A DNA stretch of 32,729 nt, taken from NCBI GenBank assembly GCA_023262495.1, contig JALRAS010000019.1, positions 1-32,729 of the forward strand, given 5' to 3'. This DNA is from Bacteroidia bacterium. GTDB taxonomy: Bacteria > Bacteroidota > Bacteroidia > UBA4408. Shown in pieces: positions 1 through 8,092 of this stretch (the stretch's first letter is position 1; each line of letters opens with the position of its first letter). The notes beneath the pieces were generated by a model. It was given only the letters and a program-made list of their open reading frames with translations. It made no database searches and was not told where the DNA came from. The translations under genes and the position numbers were made by a program.

Positions 1-309
1 GGGGGTATATCCTCTCAGAACCCCTATGCATCGTAGCCTTGGTGAGCCATTACCTCACCAACTAGCTAATGCACCGCATGCCCATCTTTAACCCCCGGAG
101 GTTTAATAATAAAGAGATGCCTCTTCACTATGTTATGGAGTATTAATCCCTCTTTCGAGGGGCTATGCTCCAGTTAAAGGTAGGTTGCATACGTGTTACG
201 CACCCGTGCGCCAGTCGTCATCAGTATTGCTACCATGTTACCCTTCGACTTGCATGTATTAAGCCTGCCGCTAGCGTTCATCCTGAGCCAGGATCAAACT
301 CTTCATTGT
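1..309 (-). rRNA. rrs: 16S ribosomal RNA, 5' part (cut by window start)
   Basis: The complement carries the universal 16S start (GAGTTTGATCCTGGCTCAG, complement of 283-301). It continues through the expected V1-V2 region (GATGAACGCTAGCGGCAGGC, then the ACGGGTGCGTAACACG block) to about E. coli position 300. The 5' end is placed at 309 by analogy with E. coli, eight bases before GAGTTTG. The rest of the gene lies outside the window. The sequence is of Bacteroidota type, and the V2 wording (GTAACACGTATGCAACCTACC) resembles Sphingobacteriales/Chitinophagales more than Flavobacteriaceae. Transcription runs leftward, from the tandem promoters at 479-509 and 634-663. Confidence 0.97.
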
Positions 310-419
310 AAGTTTGATTGTATTCCTAGTTTTATCTAAGGAAGAATTAATTTAGGATTTGTTGTTTAAAGAAACTTACGTTTCTAATTTTCCTTCTACA
401 CTTTGCTTGCTTCAATATT

Positions 420-429
420 TTCAAAGAAC
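420..429 (-). promoter_or_regulatory. boxA-like antitermination motif in 16S leader
   Basis: The complement reads GTTCTTTGAA, 50 bases downstream of the P2 -7 box and about 110 bases before 16S. Its position and sequence fit the boxA element that recruits NusB/S10 to rRNA transcripts. A small perfect hairpin (AGAAAC-TTAC-GTTTCT, 370-385) lies between it and 16S. Confidence 0.55.
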
Positions 430-478
430 TTAAGTACTCTTTTAATCTACTTAAACATGTTTGTTGTTTAAGGGGGTG

Positions 479-509
479 CAAAAGTACACTTGTTTTTTTA
501 ATCTGCAAA
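479..509 (-). promoter_or_regulatory. rRNA promoter P2 (proximal)
   Basis: On the minus strand, TTTG (506-509) is followed after 19 bases by TACTTTTG (479-486). This is an exact match to the Bacteroidota housekeeping promoter, -33 TTTG and -7 TAnnTTTG. Transcription would start a few bases inside CACCCCC, giving a leader of roughly 165 bases before 16S. Confidence 0.85.
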
Positions 510-565
510 TTTTATTTTATTTTTTTTTTGATTTTTTTCAAACCAAAATAAATCAGTTGCAAATT

Positions 566-600
566 AGGGAGTTTATTAAATTTTCATCTTTTAACTCCCT
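566..600 (-). repeat. Inverted repeat between P1 and P2
   Basis: AGGGAGTT (566-573) and AACTCCCT (593-600) form an eight-base stem with a 19-base loop in any transcript from P1. It sits upstream of the P2 -33 box. No U-run follows it in either direction, so it is not a standard terminator. The rest of the 310-726 interval holds no credible gene. Confidence 0.5.
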
Positions 601-605
601 TCCCA

Positions 606-615
606 TTCAAAGAAC
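606..615 (-). promoter_or_regulatory. boxA-like motif after P1
   Basis: The complement reads GTTCTTTGAA, about 19 bases downstream of the P1 -7 box. It resembles the boxA antitermination element (E. coli TGCTCTTTAACA). The same ten bases occur after P2 at 420-429. Confidence 0.45.
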
Positions 616-633
616 GTTTCCGAATTGGGAGTG

Positions 634-663
634 CAAATGTACGATGAATTTCTTAATTGCCAA
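634..663 (-). promoter_or_regulatory. rRNA promoter P1 (distal)
   Basis: On the minus strand, TTG (661-663) is followed after 19 bases by TACATTTG (634-641), then CACTCCC. Spacing and initial transcribed bases closely copy P2 (TTTG-CACCCCC), so the two look like a tandem promoter pair, as is common for rRNA operons. Confidence 0.75.
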
Positions 664-726
664 CAACCTTGTGTTTATTTTTTCAAATAATTTATTAATG
701 TGCTTATAATCAAGGAAATAATTTTA

Positions 727-1425
727 TTATGGGGTACTCAGCGCCACAGGAATAATCTTACCATTCATCATTTTATGACTTTTGAAAGCAAAATTGCAAA
801 TGAAGTCTGCCATTTGGACTGCCGTTACAGGCGCTACATATCCCGGAAATGCCTCTGATAACATTTCTGTTTGAACAGCACCGATGCAAAGGGCATTGAT
901 ACTTATTCCCGAATGTTTTAGCTCTTCAGCAAGACATTCAGTAAGGCATGACAACGCAGCCTTTGATGAGCTGTAAACAGAAAGCCCTGGGAATTTTTGA
1001 GCCCCCTGGAAACCTCCCATTGAACTAATGTTAATGACATGAGCAGTGGATTTGGCTTTCAGCATTGGCAGAAATTGCTTAATCATCATGAAGGGAGCTT
1101 TATAATTAGCGCTAAACACGTAATCTATTTCATCACCTGTTACTTGTGTAAATTCTTTATTCACTATTGCTGCCGCGTTGTTGATTAGAATATCAATATG
1201 ATCAACATGGCTTCTCACAATACTGTTTAGCCTTTCAATTTCAGTTTCACTATTAATATTACATTTTACGGGAATTAAATTATTATGCTTGGTCGCCAAG
1301 CTTTTCAATTCATCGATATTCCGTGATATTGCAAAAACTTTATTTGACGTGGTATTATCTGCGATAAGATTTTTGACAATGTGGTACCCAATTCCTCTTG
1401 ATGCACCGGTGATAATTATATTCAT
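727..1425 (-). CDS. SDR-family NAD(P)-dependent oxidoreductase
   Basis: This 232-residue protein is a classical short-chain dehydrogenase/reductase with a complete Rossmann fold. The N-terminal cofactor motif TGASRGIG is at about residues 6-13 and NNAA at 82-85. The catalytic set is Asn107, Ser134/135 (INISS), Tyr151 and Lys155 (YSSSK). The length is normal for a minimal SDR. The TGxxxGIG cofactor motif with Arg10 slightly favours NADP(H), which is inference. The substrate cannot be deduced: 3-oxoacyl-ACP reductase-like and sepiapterin reductase-like SDRs look similar at this level. It stands alone between the rRNA promoters and the large secreted protein gene, and its ATG start is the only one that keeps the complete nucleotide-binding loop. 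Confidence 0.9.
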   Translation of the reverse strand: MNIIITGASRGIGYHIVKNLIADNTTSNKVFAISRNIDELKSLATKHNNLIPVKCNINSETEIERLNSIVRSHVDHIDILINNAAAIVNKEFTQVTGDEIDYVFSANYKAPFMMIKQFLPMLKAKSTAHVINISSMGGFQGAQKFPGLSVYSSSKAALSCLTECLAEELKHSGISINALCIGAVQTEMLSEAFPGYVAPVTAVQMADFICNFAFKSHKMMNGKIIPVALSTP

Positions 1426-1502
1426 TTAGAAAATATATTTTAATTATTGTTAGGGTAAAAAAATCTGCGCAAAAATTACAATTTGTTTATTTTAAACCAT
1501 AA

Positions 1503-1530
1503 ACAAAAAAGCCTCTTTGCAGAGGCCTTT
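1503..1530 (-). terminator. Rho-independent terminator of the PKD/T9SS gene
   Basis: On the minus strand, GCCTCT-GCAA-AGAGGC (1511-1526) forms a perfect stem followed by TTTTTTGTTT. It begins 12 bases after the stop codon of the 975-residue gene, ending transcription before the SDR gene. Confidence 0.85.
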
Positions 1531-1538
1531 CTATTAAG

Positions 1539-4466
1539 CTATTTCATCATTTTAAAGAAACCATGGGTTTCCTTGAATGGTTGATCATTGATATCCGTTG
1601 CTTCTATAGTATAGTAATATGTACCGGCAGGATAATTACCACCATCCCACCTATCCTTTACACTACCAAAGTCTACTACCTTTTTTCCCCAACGGTCAAA
1701 AATGGTTGCTTTAAAAGATTTTAAACTATTCGCATCAATTTTAAAATAGAACTCATCGTTAGAGCCATCTCCGTTAGGTGAGAAAATATTTGGGATAATT
1801 GTTTCTTCGAGCGCAATAATTGTGAACCCAGTGGTATCTGTACATCCGAAGTTATTGGTTACAGTAAGAATTATACGGAAAATGCCTCCTGCAGTATAAA
1901 TGTGGGTTGGGCTAAATTGTAATGAGTCGATTGCAGAGCCATCGCCAAAGTTCCAATTCCACTCATCTTGACCTGTTGAACCATTGTTGAGGACAACTTG
2001 AAGAGGAATTGTTCCAGAACCAACAGCCGGGTCAACTGTAAATTGAGCTGTTGGAGTAGGATTAAAATTGATCAACAAAAAGGCAGTGTCACTTACACAA
2101 CCATTAATTGAATCGTATGCATAGATTGTTCCTTCGGTGAAGAAATCGCCTTGATAGGTATTGCCTGTGCTTATAAGTCCAGAGAGCGAGCTACTTAAAT
2201 ACCAACTAACTGTTCCACCTGCTATTCCATTTGCTGTTATTGCACCAAGAGGTAAATTAACACCATTACAATTAATTTGATTTTGTGAAATAACAGGCGT
2301 TGGAGGAGTTTGATTAACAGTTGCAGAAACTGTGTCAGAATTGGGACAAGCACCTGCGAACGAATAAATCAACAAGGTTTCTCCAGTTGGAGCAGAGGCA
2401 GGATTAAACAATCCTGATGTAATAAATCCACCTGGAATCGAACTCCAAGTTCCACCTGTTGTTGCACCCGTGAGTTGCACGGGACTATCGACACTACAAA
2501 ACAATGTATCAGGTGCGGTAATTGTTGCATCCGGAGTATTGATTACATTAATTGTAGTTGACTGCGTTGCAGTGCATGCAGCATTTGGAACAGATACCGT
2601 AAGGGTAATATTATGCGCACCCACACCAGCAATTGTGGGGTTAAAAAGTCCTGTTTGGGAATCGGTTATTCCTGGGCCTACCCAATTTTCAACGTAATTG
2701 GGATTAGAAACAGAATAGTCTAAATCGACCGGAGCGGCATTTGCGCAGTATGGACCATATGGCTGAATAGTTATAACGGGCGATGGAACAACATTAATGG
2801 TAATTGTATCCGAACGTAAGCATCCTTGAGCGCTTGTTACATTGACAATTGCATTATAAGTTCCAGGAGTTGAAAAGTTAGAGAGTGGATTAGATATTGT
2901 ATTGTTATTATAAATAGCAGCGGGGAGCCAATTGAATGTATAAGGCGCGCCTCCATTGGTTGTCTGCAAATTGAATTGTATAGTGTCTCCTAAACATAAA
3001 ATCGTATCACTAGCGAGTGCTATTGCAGAGAAATCGGGAGCAATTGAAACAACAATTGTATCTCTATTCACACAGGTACTGCTTAAGTTACTCTCTACGA
3101 CATATGAAGTTGTTACTGGGGGTTTCACAACCGGATTGGGACAGTTATTGCATGAAAATGTGGGTCCCGGTGTAATCTGATTACCACTTAAATCATACCA
3201 AATAAAGTCTGTTCCGCCAATGGCCTCTAATTGTAAACTATCTGCACCGCAAATTACAGCAGTAGAGGGGATAATAAAGGTTGAAGGCACCACTTCAATG
3301 TTATAAATAAAATTTTGAATTCCCGGAATTGGGCATGCTCCATCATTAACTGTTATTGAAAATGCATTATTTTGTCCTGATGATCCCGCAGGGGCAGTCC
3401 ATGAAATATTTACCACGAGCGGATTTGTCCCGCTTGTACTTATTGTTGAGCCTGGTAAAACTGTATTAATATTTGAAATAATGTTTAAAGTATCAGCAGG
3501 ATCAGAATCTGTAAAAGTTGAGGTAAATGAAAAAGTATTACCTTCACACATCTCAATGGCAAAGGGACTTGTTTGAACAGCATCACCATTAACATTTGTA
3601 ATTTGACCTGCATTAATATCAGGAGCAGTATTGATACATGAACGTACAATGAACTGTATGTCTCTTTTAACGTGACCAATTAATATACCATCCCTATATT
3701 CATCAACCTGCACAACCACTACAAATGCGCCTAAAACAGTTGGAGTAAAAACTAACAAGCCTGTAACAGGATCGAGTGTAATTCCGGGAAGCGGTTGCTG
3801 CACAGTATAGCCAGGTTGATAGGTTAGCGGTGTAACTGCGCCAGCAGCACCTCCTAGAGGAGCAGCAAAACTATATACCAATGAATCGCCATCTGTTTCA
3901 CTAACACCGAAACTATAATTTACCAGCTGGTTGACACAGACATAGGGAATTGGTTGTGCATTAAAAACGGGTGAATTGTTGTCGGGAGCGACTGCGCTGT
4001 TCAATTGCGCGGTAACAGCAAAATAGTAGGTATTACCAGCAGGATCTAGATTGATAGACGCATTTCTATTTGCAATACCCCAAGTTATTGTCCAAGTATC
4101 ACAAGAATCTAAAACAACAATTTTTTGATAAACTCTTTGCAACATACCAGGCAGTGTTCCACCATTACACGTGCTATTTGGCTGTTCACTTGGACATAAT
4201 TGTGAAACTTCAGAAAATGAAATTTGGGTAAAGGTTTCACTGAACGAGAATTGTCCGCAAGTATTAGTAAAATCAACTGTAATTGAGGCAGGTACGTTTA
4301 CTACCCCACCACAATCGTCAAAAATATTAATCGTTACAAGAAAAGAATCAGCACCTACATTTTGATAAGTGATATCTGCACCAGCTACGTGGGTCGCTTT
4401 TGTTTGTGATACAAAACCAACAGTGAAAAGTGCAAGACCGATAATATTTTTTAATATTTTTCTCAT
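1539..4466 (-). CDS. Large secreted PKD-domain protein with T9SS type B sorting domain
   Basis: This 975-residue protein begins with a Sec signal peptide (MRKILKNIIGLALFTVGF..., cleavage near residue 24). The mature N-terminus starts THVAGADITY, a wording common in large Bacteroidota surface proteins. The middle is a string of Ig/PKD-like beta domains rich in Thr, Asn and Pro. One clear PKD domain (WNWNFGDGS, about residues 820-885) lies near the end. The last 85 or so residues (IPNIFSPNGDGSNDEF ... DRWGKKV ... GTYYYTI) are the gliding-motility-associated type B C-terminal domain. That domain directs export by the type IX system, and type B substrates are typically processed and retained or released without A-LPS attachment. 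The function is probably adhesion or a surface structure; no catalytic motif is visible. The gene has its own terminator and looks monocistronic. Confidence 0.88.
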   Translation of the reverse strand: MRKILKNIIGLALFTVGFVSQTKATHVAGADITYQNVGADSFLVTINIFDDCGGVVNVPASITVDFTNTCGQFSFSETFTQISFSEVSQLCPSEQPNSTCNGGTLPGMLQRVYQKIVVLDSCDTWTITWGIANRNASINLDPAGNTYYFAVTAQLNSAVAPDNNSPVFNAQPIPYVCVNQLVNYSFGVSETDGDSLVYSFAAPLGGAAGAVTPLTYQPGYTVQQPLPGITLDPVTGLLVFTPTVLGAFVVVVQVDEYRDGILIGHVKRDIQFIVRSCINTAPDINAGQITNVNGDAVQTSPFAIEMCEGNTFSFTSTFTDSDPADTLNIISNINTVLPGSTISTSGTNPLVVNISWTAPAGSSGQNNAFSITVNDGACPIPGIQNFIYNIEVVPSTFIIPSTAVICGADSLQLEAIGGTDFIWYDLSGNQITPGPTFSCNNCPNPVVKPPVTTSYVVESNLSSTCVNRDTIVVSIAPDFSAIALASDTILCLGDTIQFNLQTTNGGAPYTFNWLPAAIYNNNTISNPLSNFSTPGTYNAIVNVTSAQGCLRSDTITINVVPSPVITIQPYGPYCANAAPVDLDYSVSNPNYVENWVGPGITDSQTGLFNPTIAGVGAHNITLTVSVPNAACTATQSTTINVINTPDATITAPDTLFCSVDSPVQLTGATTGGTWSSIPGGFITSGLFNPASAPTGETLLIYSFAGACPNSDTVSATVNQTPPTPVISQNQINCNGVNLPLGAITANGIAGGTVSWYLSSSLSGLISTGNTYQGDFFTEGTIYAYDSINGCVSDTAFLLINFNPTPTAQFTVDPAVGSGTIPLQVVLNNGSTGQDEWNWNFGDGSAIDSLQFSPTHIYTAGGIFRIILTVTNNFGCTDTTGFTIIALEETIIPNIFSPNGDGSNDEFYFKIDANSLKSFKATIFDRWGKKVVDFGSVKDRWDGGNYPAGTYYYTIEATDINDQPFKETHGFFKMMK

Positions 4467-4658
4467 AGTAATTTTATGGTTGTATTTAATTCTGTTTCAA
4501 ATCAATTAGGTTCTTTGGGTTTAAAACCAACCGCAATAATAACTAATAATTGACAATTTATTATATAATCGAATTAAATTTTTGAATGATGGTCAATCAA
4601 TGTTTACAGTTATTGGATTTGATTGCGGTGTTTGTGAAGATGGGTACACAGAAAAAAC

Positions 4659-4692
4659 AAAAAACCGCAATGCTTTCTGACACTACGGTTTT
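4659..4692 (-). terminator. Terminator after tmRNA
   Basis: On the minus strand, AAAACCG (4686-4692) and CGGTTTT (4661-4667) form a stem around an 18-base loop, followed by TTTTTTGTTTTTTC. It begins seven bases past the mature tmRNA 3' end. The remainder of 4467-4660, upstream of the large secreted protein gene, shows no gene; I saw no strong promoter match there. Confidence 0.7.
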
Positions 4693-4698
4693 CTTTTG

Positions 4699-5075
4699 TG
4701 GAGCCGAGGGGATTCGAACCCCTGTCCAAACAAGGAATCAAAAAGCCTTCTACATGTTTAGCTTTTAATTGAGCAGGCTACCCTGCAATTCAACAAACTT
4801 AGGTTTAAAAGCCAACCAACAGTTTGCCAAAGCTTCTATTTCTTAATAAACATCGAAGCAATGTTTATGCAGCTCATTATTTGTGATGCCGAGACAAGAC
4901 GCTAATGAGCAAAGCTTCTTGTTCGACACTGCATTTTAATACCTAGTATTAAGCTGCAAGGGCGTAGTTATACTCGCCAGATAAAAGTTTTGAGAGTTAG
5001 ATTTTACGTGCTCCATTCACAATACACGACATGCTTACAATTCAATTTCAATTGCTGTCAAAACCGGTCGGCCCC
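4699..5075 (-). ncRNA. ssrA: Transfer-messenger RNA (tmRNA)
   Basis: The 5' end GGGGCCG (complement of 5069-5075) pairs over seven bases with the 3' CGGCTCC (complement of 4700-4706), leaving A4699 as discriminator. CCA is not encoded and must be added after transcription. The T arm GGGGTTCGAATCCCC precedes the 3' end. The tag reading frame, complement of 4949-4978, translates GEYNYALAA then TAA. With the alanine delivered by the charged tmRNA, the tag would be A-GEYNYALAA, ending in the YALAA degron recognised by ClpXP-type proteases. At 377 bases the gene has a normal length for a one-piece tmRNA. It rescues stalled ribosomes together with SmpB. Confidence 0.97.
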
Positions 5076-5085
5076 GTTTAGCTTA

Positions 5086-5093
5086 CAAAAATA
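5086..5093 (-). promoter_or_regulatory. -7 element of tmRNA promoter
   Basis: The complement reads TATTTTTG, matching TAnnTTTG, with 10 bases between it and the mature tmRNA 5' end. No convincing -33 TTG lies at the usual distance, so this is only a half-match. Confidence 0.55.
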
Positions 5094-5116
5094 GGCAATT
5101 TATTCTAGAAATAACT

Positions 5117-5150
5117 AATAAAAAAGCCCTTATTTTGGTAAGGGCTTTGT
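5117..5150 (-). terminator. Terminator of the act-cox operon
   Basis: On the minus strand, AAGCCCTTA (complement of 5139-5147) and TAAGGGCTT (complement of 5124-5132) make a perfect nine-base stem with a CCAAAA loop, followed by TTTTA. It lies about 20 bases after the coxA stop and just upstream of the tmRNA promoter. Confidence 0.88.
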
Positions 5151-5167
5151 GCTTTGTTTTTCAATTA

Positions 5168-6988
5168 CTAATGACCATCCTCCCCGTGAGAGAGCGGAAC
5201 ATCTTGTGGAACAAAATCAACATCTTTGCCAGGCTTACTGTAATCATAAGGCCAACGATGCACTGTAGGTAATTCACCAGGCCAGTTACCGTGTAAGTGT
5301 TCAACAGGTGCAGTCCATTCTAAAGTTGTAGAATTCCAAGGGTTTTGGGAGGCCTTTTTTCCTCTGTACATACTGTAAAAGAAATTGAAAAGGAATAATC
5401 CTTGGGCAAGGGCACCAATGATAGCAAAAACAGTAATCAAAATATTAATACTTTGCAAGTTTTCGAAAAGAGCAAAAGCTTCATTACTGTAGTACCTACG
5501 CGGAACACCGGTTAAACCGATAAAGTGCATTGGAAAGAATACACCATATACAGCGGTAAACGTTAACCAGAAATGTGCGTATCCTAATTTATTGTTCATC
5601 ATTCTTCCAAACATACGTGGGAACCAATGATAAACTCCACAAAACATTCCAAATATTGCGGAAGCACCCATCACTATATGGAAGTGAGCTACCACAAAAT
5701 AAGTGTCGTGAACATTGATATCAAGAGCAGAGTCGGCAAGAATTATACCTGTAACCCCACCCGTTACGAAGGTTGAAACCAAACCAACTGCAAAAAGCAT
5801 GGCTGGTGAAAATTTCAAGTTACCTTTCCAGAGCGTAGTTACATAATTGAATGCTTTTACGGCCGATGGAATTGCAATGAGTAGTGTTGTGAATACGAAT
5901 ACAGATCCTAGGAAAGGATTCATACCTGTGATGAACATATGATGCCCCCAAACAATGAACGACAAAAATCCGATTGCAAGAATGGATCCAATCATAGCCC
6001 TGTAACCAAAGATTGGTTTTCTACTCATGGTAGCTATTACTTCAGAAGTAATACCAAGGGCAGGAAGCAATACGATATATACCTCAGGGTGTCCTAGGAA
6101 CCAGAATAAATGTTGGAAGAGCACCGGAGATCCGCCTGTTTGCTCCAAAGCTTGACCGCTGACAAAAATGTCTGACAAATAGAAACTCGTACCAAATGAC
6201 CTATCGAAAATCAACAGCAAAACAGCAGCAAAAAGAACAGGGAAAGACAGAACCCCTAGGATTGCTGTGACAAAAAACGCCCAAATAGTTAGAGGCAGCC
6301 TTGTCATAGTCATCCCTTTTGTTCGAAGGTTTAGGACAGTAACAATGTAGTTGATGGACCCCAATAATGAACCAGCTACGAACAAAGTCATACTTACCAA
6401 CCAAAGTGTCATTCCTAATCCTGAACCTGGTATTGCTTCTTCCAATGCACTTAGTGGAGGATAAATTGTCCACCCTGCGGAAGCAGGTCCTGTTTCAACA
6501 AACATTGAGTAGAACATGATAAGACTTGATGCGGCAAAAAACCAAAAAGACAACATATTGAGGAACCCTGAAGCCATGTCGCGCGCACCAATTTGAAGTG
6601 GAATAAGTAAATTACTAAAAGTTCCACTCAAGCCACCGGTGAGTACGAAAAATACCATTATAGTGCCATGTATGGTTACAAGTGCCAAATACATATTTGG
6701 GTCAAGCACTCCATTTGGGGCCCATTTTTTACCTAAAAAGTATTCTAGAATACTAAAACTTTGACCTGGCCAGGCTAATTGCAACCTAAAAAAGATCGAT
6801 AGCATCATTGCCACAACCCCCATGAAAACAGCCGTAATTAGGAACTGTTTTGAAATCATTTTGTGGTCAGTGCTGAAAATGTATTTCGACCAAAAACCTT
6901 GCTCATGATGATCATGCGCGTGATCGTGACTGTGGTCATGATGACCGTGTTCTTCTGAATGATCTAAAGTATGTGCGTGAGACCCCAT
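5168..6988 (-). CDS. coxA: Cytochrome c oxidase subunit I
   Basis: This 606-residue protein is the haem-copper catalytic subunit of an A-type oxidase. It reduces O2 to water and pumps protons in the inner membrane. It has the usual 12 membrane helices. The CuB motif HPEVY is at His300-Tyr304 (His300, Glu302 and Tyr304, the Glu and cross-linked Tyr typical of A1-type enzymes). WGHHM supplies the other CuB histidines, and HDTYFVVAHFH supplies the haem a3/a ligands. The first 29 residues are unusual: they contain twelve histidines alternating with Asp/Glu before the first helix. It is the last gene of the act-cox operon, 61 bases after coxB, and is followed by a strong terminator. No subunit III or IV gene follows. 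Confidence 0.97.
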   Translation of the reverse strand: MGSHAHTLDHSEEHGHHDHSHDHAHDHHEQGFWSKYIFSTDHKMISKQFLITAVFMGVVAMMLSIFFRLQLAWPGQSFSILEYFLGKKWAPNGVLDPNMYLALVTIHGTIMVFFVLTGGLSGTFSNLLIPLQIGARDMASGFLNMLSFWFFAASSLIMFYSMFVETGPASAGWTIYPPLSALEEAIPGSGLGMTLWLVSMTLFVAGSLLGSINYIVTVLNLRTKGMTMTRLPLTIWAFFVTAILGVLSFPVLFAAVLLLIFDRSFGTSFYLSDIFVSGQALEQTGGSPVLFQHLFWFLGHPEVYIVLLPALGITSEVIATMSRKPIFGYRAMIGSILAIGFLSFIVWGHHMFITGMNPFLGSVFVFTTLLIAIPSAVKAFNYVTTLWKGNLKFSPAMLFAVGLVSTFVTGGVTGIILADSALDINVHDTYFVVAHFHIVMGASAIFGMFCGVYHWFPRMFGRMMNNKLGYAHFWLTFTAVYGVFFPMHFIGLTGVPRRYYSNEAFALFENLQSINILITVFAIIGALAQGLFLFNFFYSMYRGKKASQNPWNSTTLEWTAPVEHLHGNWPGELPTVHRWPYDYSKPGKDVDFVPQDVPLSHGEDGH

Positions 6989-7049
6989 AGATTTATATTT
7001 TAAGTATTATTCTTTTTTATTTATAACAATTGAGAAATTAAAAAGTTGT

Positions 7050-8066
7050 TTATTTGATGGCAATGTTTTCAACAAGATTTACCTGAGCCATATTCTTTTC
7101 TTTGAAAGTTTTTTGTTCGGCTAACCATTTTGCGTAATCTTCTGGCGAATCAACGATTATTTTCATTTGCATGTTCCAATGTGTTGAGCCACAAATCTTA
7201 TTACATAACAATACATAATCGAAATCAGGATTTTTGGTTTTTTCTTTCATTTGGGCTGTTGTTATGGTTGGAGTAAAATGAAATTCGGTTCTCATACCCG
7301 GCACGCAGTTCATTTGTGCTCTGAAATGCGGCATGTATGCGCTATGAATAACATCTTTAGCTCTGAAATACATTAGAACAGTTTTGTTTACAGGAATATG
7401 AAATTCTCCACTTACAATTTTATCATCCCAAGCGTGTTTATCGGTAGAATCAATAGCAAGAGGATTCATGTCTGCGGTTAGTTTATAATTGGTCTCACCG
7501 AGTGTGTTATCGCTTCCACCATATCTTGCTGTCCATTTGAACTGTTCCGCGAATAGCTCCATCACCACAGCTTTATTCGGATCAGCAGGTGAGGTAATTT
7601 TATTCCAAACTGCAAGACCATAAATAATAATTACAGCTAGGAAAATTGCAGGTACGATTGTCCAAATCAATTCTAATTTGGTGCTGTGCGCAAAATATGT
7701 TGCCTTTAATCCTTTCTTAGAATAGTATTTATAGCCAAAATAAAAAAGAAGCACATTAACTGCTACGAATACAATTGTGATGATTATGAGATTAAAATTA
7801 AACAAGGTATCGATCTCTACACCATGTTCAGAAGCAGACTCCGGTAATAAGTTATCTTTGTAAGAGTATGTAAGATAAATACAAAAAGCAAAGAAAGCCA
7901 ATAGAAAAGGCATCATCATTCTTCCATTGAATCTTGAATCAGATTCAGACACTGATTCTTCGTTGTCGTTACCTTTAAGACTGGTAGACAACTCATAAAC
8001 TTTTACCAATCGAGCAATAGCTATAACACCTAAAATTATTGCTATGTATGTTAATAATGATATCAT
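7050..8066 (-). CDS. coxB: Cytochrome c oxidase subunit II (CuA)
   Basis: This 338-residue subunit accepts electrons from cytochrome c at the binuclear CuA centre and passes them to subunit I. Three hydrophobic segments lie in the N-terminal half (residues 1-20, about 50-68 and 90-112), with another near 135-150. They are followed by the periplasmic cupredoxin domain. The CuA ligands are visible as Cys288, Cys292, His296 and Met299 (CNKICGSTHWNM). The first histidine ligand lies in HSAYMPHFRAQMNCVPG. There is no fused haem c domain (no CxxCH), so the electron donor must be separate or be the cytochrome domains of ActA/ActE. It sits 26 bases downstream of actF. Confidence 0.96.
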   Translation of the reverse strand: MISLLTYIAIILGVIAIARLVKVYELSTSLKGNDNEESVSESDSRFNGRMMMPFLLAFFAFCIYLTYSYKDNLLPESASEHGVEIDTLFNFNLIIITIVFVAVNVLLFYFGYKYYSKKGLKATYFAHSTKLELIWTIVPAIFLAVIIIYGLAVWNKITSPADPNKAVVMELFAEQFKWTARYGGSDNTLGETNYKLTADMNPLAIDSTDKHAWDDKIVSGEFHIPVNKTVLMYFRAKDVIHSAYMPHFRAQMNCVPGMRTEFHFTPTITTAQMKEKTKNPDFDYVLLCNKICGSTHWNMQMKIIVDSPEDYAKWLAEQKTFKEKNMAQVNLVENIAIK

Positions 8067-8092
8067 ATTATTTATAATAGTTTTATGATTAA

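Noticed and set aside
461-709. An 82-codon plus-strand frame opposite the rRNA leader
   Set aside because: It overlaps both rRNA promoters, is full of Phe/Leu/Asn from AT-rich sequence, and matches no family I know.
4586-4768. A 60-codon plus-strand frame over the tmRNA 3' end
   Set aside because: It is antisense to tmRNA and its terminator; its GAEGIRTPVQTRN stretch is only the translation of the tmRNA T arm read backwards, a well-known false gene.
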